DNA from: Chloroflexi bacterium RBG_16_64_32
Lineage (GTDB): Bacteria; Chloroflexota; Dehalococcoidia; SM23-28-2; RBG-16-64-32
Direction of reading: 5' to 3'
DNA: 11,510 nt
NCBI GenBank assembly: GCA_001795235.1
Contig: MGNZ01000079.1
Location: 3,283-14,792, forward strand
Position 1 is the first letter of the stretch. Each line of letters opens with the position of its first letter. The position numbers and the translations under genes were made by a program. Shown piece after piece: positions 6,200-11,510 of this stretch. The notes below the pieces were generated by a model. The model did no database searches, was not told the DNA's origin, and saw only the letters and a list, made by a program, of their open reading frames with translations.

Positions 6200-8515
6200 A
6201 TGGCCGTCCGAGCGCAGGTCATAGTTCGGGGTATCGTGCAGGGAGTAGGCTTCCGTCCTTTCGTCTACCGCCTTGCCCAGGAGCACCGGCTCGCCGGGTG
6301 GGTTCTCAACTCCACTCAGGGCGTGGTCATTGAAATCGAGGGCGAAAGGGACCGGATCGATCGATTCCTCACGCAGCTCACGACCGGGCCGCCGCCCCAG
6401 GCCCTAATCGAGAGGGTCGAGACCAGTTTCCTGCCTCCGATGGGGTACTCCTCCTTCGTCATTGAGGCGAGCCGTGAGGGAAATGAGTTCGTCCTTATCT
6501 CACCGGACATCTGCATCTGCGCCGACTGCCTGAGGGAGCTCCGCGACCCCCAGGACCGTCGCTACGCGTATCCGTTCATCAACTGCACCAACTGCGGCCC
6601 GCGCTTCACCATCATCAGCGATATCCCCTACGACCGCCCCAAGACGACGATGCGCGTCTTTACCATGTGTTCCCGCTGCGATGACGAGTACCATGATCCC
6701 GGCGACCGCCGCTTCCATGCGCAGCCCAACGCCTGCCCTGCTTGCGGTCCCCAGGTAGAGCTCGTCGGCAACGGCGATCGCCTCTGGGAGGGCACCTCTG
6801 GGCTGGAGGCCATCGACACGGCCCGTCGCCTGCTGGCGGAAGGCGCCATCGTGGCGGTCAAGGGGCTGGGTGGCTTCCACCTGGCCTGCGATGCCACGAA
6901 CCCGCGGGTGGTGGCCACCCTGCGCGAACGGAAGCGCCGCATCGACAAGCCCTTCGCCGTCATGTCCCTGGACGTGGAGACGCTCGGCCGCTACTGCCAG
7001 GTAAGCGAAGGGGAGGCGCAGCTCCTGGAGGCGCCTGCCCGCCCCATCGTCCTTCTGCGCCGCCGGCCCGATTCTCCTATCGCGCGAGAAGTGGCCCCGG
7101 GCAACAATTACACGGGCGTCATGCTTCCCTACACCCCCCTGCACTACGTGCTGCTGGAAGGAGCGGGCCGGAACGGCGCTGAGTTTCCCCCGGCCCTAGT
7201 GATGACTAGCGGCAACTTCAGCGAGGAGCCTATCGCCACCGATAACGAGGAGGCGATGGAGCGCCTGGGCCAACTGGCCGACTACTTCCTCCTTCATAAC
7301 CGCGACATCCACGTCCGCTGTGACGATTCGGTCACCCGGCTCGTCCGGGGGCGGGAGGCCATCGTTCGTCGCTCCCGTGGCTACGCGCCCTTCCCAGTCC
7401 GGTTGAATTTGGAGCTGGAGGAGGTTCTGGCCTGCGGTGCGGAACTCAAGAACACCTTCTGCTTGACCAAGGGGACTTACGCCTTCCTCAGCCAGCACAT
7501 CGGCGACATGGAGAACTACGAGACCTACGAGAGCTACCGTTCCGCTATTGAGCACTTCCGGCGGCTGTTTCGGGTGGAGCCGCGGGCCGTTGCGCATGAC
7601 CTCCATCCGGACTATCTGGCCACTCGCTACGCCTTCGAATTGGCGGAGGCGGAGGGACTGCGTAAGATCGGCGTCCAGCATCACCATGCCCACGTGGTGA
7701 GCTGCATGGCCGAAAACGGGGTGACCGATGAGGTGATCGGCGTGGCCTTTGATGGCACCGGCTACGGCGCCGATGGACGAATCTGGGGCGGCGAGTTTCT
7801 CCTGGCGGACTACAGCCGCTTTCGCCGCCTGGCCCACTTCAAGTACGTCCCCCTGCCGGGTGGAGAGGCGGCCATCCGGCGGCCCTATCGCATGGCGGTG
7901 AGTCACCTGTTGAGCGCTTTCGGAGAGCAGGCGCTGGACCTCCCCCTGGAGCTATGGTCGCGGGTCCACCCGGCGGAGCTCGCCCTCATCCGGCGCATGA
8001 CGGAGGCGGGAGTGAACTGCCCCCTGACCTCCAGTTGTGGCCGCTTGTTCGACGCGGTGTCGGCCTTGCTGGGCGTCCGCGGCGTGGCCAACTACGAGGG
8101 CCAGGCCGCCATTGAGCTGGAGATGCTGGCCGCTGAAGGAGTGGACGAGGCCTATGATTGGGATCGCTCATCGGCCCATCCCATGGTCATCGATCCTGCT
8201 CCCCTGCTGCGAGGCGTCGTATCGGATATGATGCGAGGGGTGGACACCAGGGTCATCTCGGCGAAGTTCCACAACACCATCGCTGTCATCATCGCCGCTG
8301 TGACCGCGGCCGCCCGCGAGGGGACGGGGGTGGGCAAGGTGGCCCTAAGCGGCGGCGTCTTTCAGAACGTGTACCTTCTGGAACGCACCCTCGGTGAACT
8401 GGAGCGACGAGGGTTCGAGACGCTGACTCACCACCAGGCGCCCGCCAACGACGGCGGCATCGCCCTGGGCCAGGCGGTTATCGCCTCCGCCCGCGTCACT
8501 AGAAAGGGGAGCTAG
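6200..8515 (+). CDS. hypF: Carbamoyltransferase HypF
   Basis: HypF converts carbamoyl phosphate and ATP to carbamoyl-AMP and passes the carbamoyl group to the C-terminal Cys of HypE, the first step toward the cyanide ligands of [NiFe]-hydrogenase. All domains are present in order. The acylphosphatase domain (about 1-90) has GVGFRPFVYRLA with Arg19 and Asn37. Zinc fingers use C107/C110, C129/C132, C157/C160 and C179/C182, with the family spacing. A YrdC-like domain follows (about 200-390; KGLGGFHLACDATN and VMTSGNFSEEPI). The Kae1-like domain (about 405-765) has HHHAH at 494-498, FDGTGYGADG and the terminal QAPANDGGIALGQA. The length of 771 residues is normal. The ATG at 6200 is preceded by a purine-rich AGAGGGAGG. 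Second gene of a tight operon, three bases before hypC. Confidence 0.97.
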   Translation: MAVRAQVIVRGIVQGVGFRPFVYRLAQEHRLAGWVLNSTQGVVIEIEGERDRIDRFLTQLTTGPPPQALIERVETSFLPPMGYSSFVIEASREGNEFVLISPDICICADCLRELRDPQDRRYAYPFINCTNCGPRFTIISDIPYDRPKTTMRVFTMCSRCDDEYHDPGDRRFHAQPNACPACGPQVELVGNGDRLWEGTSGLEAIDTARRLLAEGAIVAVKGLGGFHLACDATNPRVVATLRERKRRIDKPFAVMSLDVETLGRYCQVSEGEAQLLEAPARPIVLLRRRPDSPIAREVAPGNNYTGVMLPYTPLHYVLLEGAGRNGAEFPPALVMTSGNFSEEPIATDNEEAMERLGQLADYFLLHNRDIHVRCDDSVTRLVRGREAIVRRSRGYAPFPVRLNLELEEVLACGAELKNTFCLTKGTYAFLSQHIGDMENYETYESYRSAIEHFRRLFRVEPRAVAHDLHPDYLATRYAFELAEAEGLRKIGVQHHHAHVVSCMAENGVTDEVIGVAFDGTGYGADGRIWGGEFLLADYSRFRRLAHFKYVPLPGGEAAIRRPYRMAVSHLLSAFGEQALDLPLELWSRVHPAELALIRRMTEAGVNCPLTSSCGRLFDAVSALLGVRGVANYEGQAAIELEMLAAEGVDEAYDWDRSSAHPMVIDPAPLLRGVVSDMMRGVDTRVISAKFHNTIAVIIAAVTAAAREGTGVGKVALSGGVFQNVYLLERTLGELERRGFETLTHHQAPANDGGIALGQAVIASARVTRKGS

Positions 8516-8517
8516 CC

Positions 8518-8748
8518 ATGTGTCTGGCCATACCGGCGCGCGTCATCGAGATCAATGAGGGGGAGGGACTGGTGGAACTGGCGGGAGTGGTGCGGGAAGT
8601 GAGCTTCATGCTCCTCCCCGACGCGCGAGTGGGCGACTACGTCCTCCTCCACGCTGGCTACGCCCTCCAGAAGGTGGACGAGGCGGAGGCCGAGGAAACC
8701 ATCCGCCTCCTTGCGGAGATCGCCGAGGTCGGGAGGTCCCACGCATGA
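8518..8748 (+). CDS. hypC: Hydrogenase assembly chaperone HypC
   Basis: A 76-residue HypC/HupF-family chaperone. With HypD it carries the iron on which the cyanide and CO ligands are built, then brings the unit to the large-subunit precursor. The N-terminus MCLAIPARV has the essential Cys2 exposed after Met removal. The body forms the expected small beta barrel, and VGDYVLLHAGYALQKVDEAE carries the conserved His45 region. The length is typical. GGGGAG lies seven bases upstream of the ATG. The TGA overlaps the hypD ATG (ATGA at 8745-8748), coupling synthesis of the two partners. Confidence 0.97.
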   Translation: MCLAIPARVIEINEGEGLVELAGVVREVSFMLLPDARVGDYVLLHAGYALQKVDEAEAEETIRLLAEIAEVGRSHA

Positions 8749-9839
8749 CCATGCGTTACGTGCAGGAGTTCCGCGATGGCGCTGCCGCCCAGGGTCTGGT
8801 GGCTCGGATCGAGGCGGCGGCCAGCCGACCGGTGAACCTGATGGAGGTGTGCGGCACCCATACCGTGTCCGTCTTCCGCCACGGCATCCGGGGCCTTCTG
8901 CCGCCGCCGGTGAATCTGCTTTCCGGCCCCGGCTGTCCTGTCTGTGTCACCACCAACGCCGACATCGATAAGGCCATCGCTCTGGCCCAACAGGAAGGGG
9001 TGACACTGGCCACGTTCGGCGACATGATGAAGGTGCCGGGCAGCTATCAGAGCCTCCAGCAGGCTAAGGCCGATGGCGCCGACGTGCGGGTGGTCTATTC
9101 GCCCCGCGACAGCGTGCGCCTGGCTCGCGACAATCCCCACCGGCCGGTGATCTTCTTCGCCGTGGGCTTCGAGACCACGGCTCCCACCATCGCTGCCTCC
9201 CTGTTGGAGGCCCAACGGCTGGGCGTCACGAACTTCTACGTTTTCGCGGTGCACAAGCTGATCCCCCCGGCGATGATCGCGCTCTTGGAGTCGGGGGAAG
9301 TGCGCATCGATGGCTTCATCTGTCCAGGCCACGTCAGCGTGATCATCGGCTCCCGGCCCTATGAGCCCATCGCCAAGCGTTATGGCGTGCCCTGCGTTAT
9401 CTCTGGCTTCGAGCCCCTGGATGTGCTCCAGGGCATCGAAATGCTTCTCCGCCAGACCGCCGAGGAGTTGGCGGAGGTGGAGATCCAGTACTCGCGGGGC
9501 GTGCGGCCGGAGGGCAATCCGCTCGCCCGGGAGCTCATGTATCGGGTGTTCGAGGTGAGTGATGCCGGCTGGCGGGGCTTGGGCTGTATTCCGGGTAGCG
9601 GGCTGAAGCTGCGGCCCGAGTATCGTGCCTTCGATGCCGAGCAGGCCTTCCCTGTGGAGCCGCCGCCGACCAAGGAGCATCGGGGCTGCCTCTGCGGCGA
9701 AGTGTTGCGCGGCGTCATCACGCCGCCCGAGTGCCCCCTCTTCGCCAAGGCCTGCACCCCGGAGAAGCCCATCGGCCCCTGTATGGTGTCCAGCGAGGGC
9801 ACCTGCGCCGGCTGGTATCAGTATGGCCCCCGTTCGTAG
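8745..9839 (+). CDS. hypD: Hydrogenase iron-centre assembly protein HypD
   Basis: HypD is the redox-active iron-sulfur scaffold of the HypCD complex, on which the Fe(CN)2CO group is assembled. It has 364 residues, a normal length. The catalytic motifs are present: EVCGTHT with Cys36, GPGCPVC with Cys64 and Cys67, and FAVGFETTAP. The C-terminal cluster region contains Cys315, Cys317, Cys330, Cys337, Cys346 and Cys354; the last four fit the [4Fe-4S] ligands. The start overlaps the hypC stop. A second ATG two codons later would give MRYVQEFRD and cannot be excluded. GGGAGG lies eight bases before the first ATG. It is followed by hypE after 16 bases. Confidence 0.97.
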   Translation: MTMRYVQEFRDGAAAQGLVARIEAAASRPVNLMEVCGTHTVSVFRHGIRGLLPPPVNLLSGPGCPVCVTTNADIDKAIALAQQEGVTLATFGDMMKVPGSYQSLQQAKADGADVRVVYSPRDSVRLARDNPHRPVIFFAVGFETTAPTIAASLLEAQRLGVTNFYVFAVHKLIPPAMIALLESGEVRIDGFICPGHVSVIIGSRPYEPIAKRYGVPCVISGFEPLDVLQGIEMLLRQTAEELAEVEIQYSRGVRPEGNPLARELMYRVFEVSDAGWRGLGCIPGSGLKLRPEYRAFDAEQAFPVEPPPTKEHRGCLCGEVLRGVITPPECPLFAKACTPEKPIGPCMVSSEGTCAGWYQYGPRS

Positions 9840-9855
9840 GAGGATTTAGTTCGCC

Positions 9856-10881
9856 ATGGCCAAGGCCAGCAAGATACTTCTCGCTCACGGCAGCGGTGGT
9901 CGTCTCAGCCATGACCTCGTAGCCAAGGAGTTCGTCCCCCCTTGGCAGAACCCCATCCTGGACCAGCTCAACGACTCGGCCGTGTTCTCCCTGAGCGCCG
10001 ACGGCAGCGGGCCCCGGTTGGCCTTCACCACTGACTCGTACGTGGTCAAGCCTCTCTCCTTCAAAGGGGGCGACATCGGCCGGCTGGCCGTGTGCGGCAC
10101 GGTGAATGACCTGGCAATGGTGGGAGCGAAGCCCCTCTACCTCTCGGCCAGCTTCGTCATCGAGGAGGGGTTGCCCCTTTCCACGCTGCGGGCTGTGGTG
10201 CGCTCCATGCGGGAGGCGGCTGCTGAGGCGGGCATCCAGATCGTCACCGGCGACACGAAGGTGGTGGAGCGCGGTGCCGCTGATGGGCTGTTCGTGAACA
10301 CGGCCGGCGTGGGCCTGGTGCCGGCGGGACTGGAGATCGGCGGCGACCGGGCCCGGGTAGGCGACGCCGTCATCCTCTCTGGCAGCATCGGGGACCACGG
10401 CATCGCGGTCCTCTCCCAACGGGAGGGCCTGGAGTTCGAGGCGGCCGTGGAGAGCGATGTAGCTCCCCTGAACGGACTGGTGGCGGTCATGCTGGCGGCG
10501 AGCCCCAACGTTCGCGTTCTGCGCGACCCCACCCGCGGCGGGCTGGCCACGTCTCTGAACGAGATAGCGGCTCAATCCAACGTGGGAATAGCCATCGAGG
10601 AGACGACGATCCCCCTAAACGACAGCGTGTGGGCTGCCTGCGAGATGTTGGGCTTCGACCCGCTGTACGTGGCCAACGAGGGCAAGCTGGTGGCTGTGGT
10701 GGCTCCGGAGGACGCTGAGCAGGTGCTGGCTGCCATGCGGGCCACTAGGTATGGGGAGCAGGCAGCGATCATCGGCGAGGTGGTCGCTGAGCCCGCCGGC
10801 AAGGTACTGATGAGGACAGCCATCGGCGGCACCCGCATCGTCCACATGCTGGTCGGGGAGATGCTCCCCCGCATCTGCTAG
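9856..10881 (+). CDS. hypE: Carbamoyl dehydratase HypE
   Basis: HypE accepts the carbamoyl group from HypF on its C-terminal cysteine and dehydrates it with ATP to a thiocyanate, the source of the cyanide ligands. The 341 residues show the PurM/SelD-type ATP-binding fold: HGSGGR (11-16), the segment around 59-91 with KGGDIGRLAVCGTVNDLAMVGA, TGDTKVVERG (131-140), SGSIGDHG (175-182) and DPTRGGLATSLNEIA (224-238). The protein ends exactly in PRIC with Cys341, the modified residue. The upstream in-frame TAG at 9847 fixes the ATG at 9856 as the first start. The AGGAGG before it is about 12 bases away, somewhat far. Last hyp gene of the operon. Confidence 0.97.
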   Translation: MAKASKILLAHGSGGRLSHDLVAKEFVPPWQNPILDQLNDSAVFSLSADGSGPRLAFTTDSYVVKPLSFKGGDIGRLAVCGTVNDLAMVGAKPLYLSASFVIEEGLPLSTLRAVVRSMREAAAEAGIQIVTGDTKVVERGAADGLFVNTAGVGLVPAGLEIGGDRARVGDAVILSGSIGDHGIAVLSQREGLEFEAAVESDVAPLNGLVAVMLAASPNVRVLRDPTRGGLATSLNEIAAQSNVGIAIEETTIPLNDSVWAACEMLGFDPLYVANEGKLVAVVAPEDAEQVLAAMRATRYGEQAAIIGEVVAEPAGKVLMRTAIGGTRIVHMLVGEMLPRIC

Positions 10882-11151
10882 TCTCCGGCACGCGGTGACG
10901 GCCGCGGCCTCAGCGCTTTGGGCCTAGTCCCTCCCTCTCGTCTCGAGCCGGAGCCCGGCCCTCGCCCTGCCTTTCTGATACAACATTGCCGACAATTGCA
11001 ACTCCAGTGCGACGATCCGTAACGAGAATTGCAACGGTCACGGCATAAGATTTAGTAGGAATAAAGGCCAAGCCGATCTTTGCTCCTGGGGCAGCGCCAA
11101 AGGCAGCGCGGAAGCAGGGCAAAGGAGTGATTGGCCAAAAGGGGTTGGCGC
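10882..11151. other. Intergenic stretch after hypE with an AT-richer patch
   Basis: No family-like coding sequence is seen; a minus-strand frame (11164-10910) has no recognisable family. From about 10976 to 11080 base composition shifts toward A+T, suggesting a promoter region for the small gene at 11152. A possible -10, TAAGAT (11046-11051), has no matching -35 at normal spacing. GGCAGCGC is repeated at 11090-11097 and 11102-11109. No intrinsic terminator with a T-tract was found after hypE. Confidence 0.4.
10994..11035 (+). repeat. 9-bp direct repeat in the upstream region of the small membrane gene
   Basis: AATTGCAAC occurs at 10994-11002 and again at 11027-11035, 33 bp apart, about three helical turns. 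Same-face spacing upstream of a possible -10 is compatible with activator half-sites. The repeat is short and its role is inferred. Confidence 0.4.
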
Positions 11152-11298
11152 ATGGGAGTCGCAATGGCCCTAGGCCTGCTGCTCGTTGCTCTCGTCATCG
11201 TGGCGGCTATCATCATCGCCCTGGGCTGGGGCATGGTCCAGGTTGCGCACCTGGGCTTCGTCGCTGCACGAGGCGCGGTGCGCCGCGGCCGTTCCTGA
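11152..11298 (+). CDS. Small single-span membrane protein, 48 residues
   Basis: The ATG at 11152 opens a 48-codon frame ending with TGA at 11296. The product begins MGVAMALG, has a strong hydrophobic span over about residues 6-29 (LLLVALVIVAAIIIALGWG), and ends in a basic tail (AARGAVRRGRS), predicting a cytoplasmic C-terminus. A purine-rich AAAAGGGG lies about seven bases upstream. The amino-acid pattern is far from random for GC-rich DNA. The overlapping 116-codon frame on the same strand is rich in Arg, His and Pro and looks non-coding. The family is unknown. It lies 270 bases past hypE and need not belong to that operon. Confidence 0.55.
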   Translation: MGVAMALGLLLVALVIVAAIIIALGWGMVQVAHLGFVAARGAVRRGRS

Positions 11299-11403
11299 TC
11301 CTGGCGTGGCCATTCCCTCAGGCCCAGGCAGAGCGACAGCCGCTAGCGAGAGATGAGCGCCGCCATTGGCGTAAGCACGCGAAGAAGAGGCTGAGGCCTG
11401 CGG

Positions 11404-11425
11404 GTCGCCGTAACGTTACGGCGAC
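11404..11425. promoter_or_regulatory. Perfect 22-bp palindrome, probable operator
   Basis: The half-site GTCGCCGTAAC is followed immediately by its exact reverse complement GTTACGGCGAC, without a spacer. Symmetry stops at the next bases. A spacerless palindrome cannot form a good hairpin loop of full length, so a site for a dimeric regulator (TetR- or GntR-like in style) is likelier than a terminator. No gene for such a regulator is in the window; the target may lie beyond 11510. Confidence 0.55.
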
Positions 11426-11450
11426 ATGGCAGACGCGGGATAGATGTACC

Positions 11451-11472
11451 GGCCATCTTAGTACCAATGGCC
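11451..11472. repeat. Inverted repeat GGCCAT...ATGGCC
   Basis: Six-base arms at 11451-11456 and 11467-11472 flank ten bases. GTACC is also directly repeated at 11446 and 11461, 15 bp apart. Together with the palindrome just before it, this suggests a regulatory or terminating segment near the window end. The remaining DNA from 11299 to 11510 holds no recognisable gene. Confidence 0.35.
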
Positions 11473-11510
11473 TATAGCAACCTCATCGTGCGGATGTTAC
11501 GCTCACGGTA

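Noticed and set aside
8658..10575. Long minus-strand frames opposite hypC, hypD and hypE
   Set aside because: Histidine/arginine-rich shadow products opposite strongly conserved hyp genes.
10883..10953. CTCCGGC...GCCGGAG pairing and the GGCCGCGGCC palindrome after hypE as a terminator
   Set aside because: Loop of 57 bases, no T-tract, and short GC palindromes are expected by chance at this base composition.
11127..11477. A 116-codon plus-strand frame near the window end
   Set aside because: Low-complexity Arg/His/Pro-rich product crossing the perfect palindrome; the out-of-phase 48-codon frame is the better coding candidate.

Overview
The window is GC-rich, tightly packed bacterial DNA. The operon style (ATGA stop/start overlaps, Shine-Dalgarno sequences, some GTG starts) and the look of the RibF and uroporphyrinogen-decarboxylase-like sequences resemble Chloroflexota, perhaps a Dehalococcoidia relative. 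This is an impression from family resemblance and was not tested. No rRNA, tRNA, CRISPR array, transposase or phage gene is visible.

Left part (1-1162, minus strand): two damaged housekeeping-type genes. A uroporphyrinogen-decarboxylase-family gene survives only as its last ~120 codons and ends in an ATGA overlap with ribF. ribF has a one-base frameshift at about 298-300 and runs off the window edge. A 14-bp tandem duplication lies at the point where the decarboxylase frame breaks off.

Signalling part (1163-5639, minus strand): first in transcription order is an OmpR-type response regulator with a degenerate receiver, coupled by ATGA overlap to a 100-residue membrane protein. After a spacer with an AT-rich, promoter-like patch comes a two-component pair: a 799-residue membrane histidine kinase, then an OmpR/PhoB regulator overlapping it by 23 bases. 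The kinase's extracytoplasmic sensor carries a CxxCH heme-c attachment motif, so a redox or gas signal is plausible.

Divergent control region (5640-5953): it separates the minus-strand regulator from the plus-strand hyp genes. It carries a perfect 12-bp element in inverted orientation, one copy facing each transcription unit.

Hydrogenase maturation operon (5954-10881, plus strand): hypA-hypF-hypC-hypD-hypE. HypF and HypE make the cyanide ligand from carbamoyl phosphate. HypC and HypD assemble the Fe(CN)2CO unit of [NiFe]-hydrogenase. HypA would deliver nickel, but this HypA is only 78 residues and lacks its whole zinc-ribbon module. The nickel GTPase gene hypB is not in the window, and neither are hydrogenase structural genes.

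Right end (10882-11510): mostly non-coding. It holds a 9-bp direct repeat, a probable 48-codon single-span membrane protein gene, a perfect 22-bp palindrome and a smaller inverted repeat. The most unusual signals are the zinc-ribbon-less HypA, the heme-motif kinase beside the hyp operon, the degenerate receiver, and the operator-like repeats.
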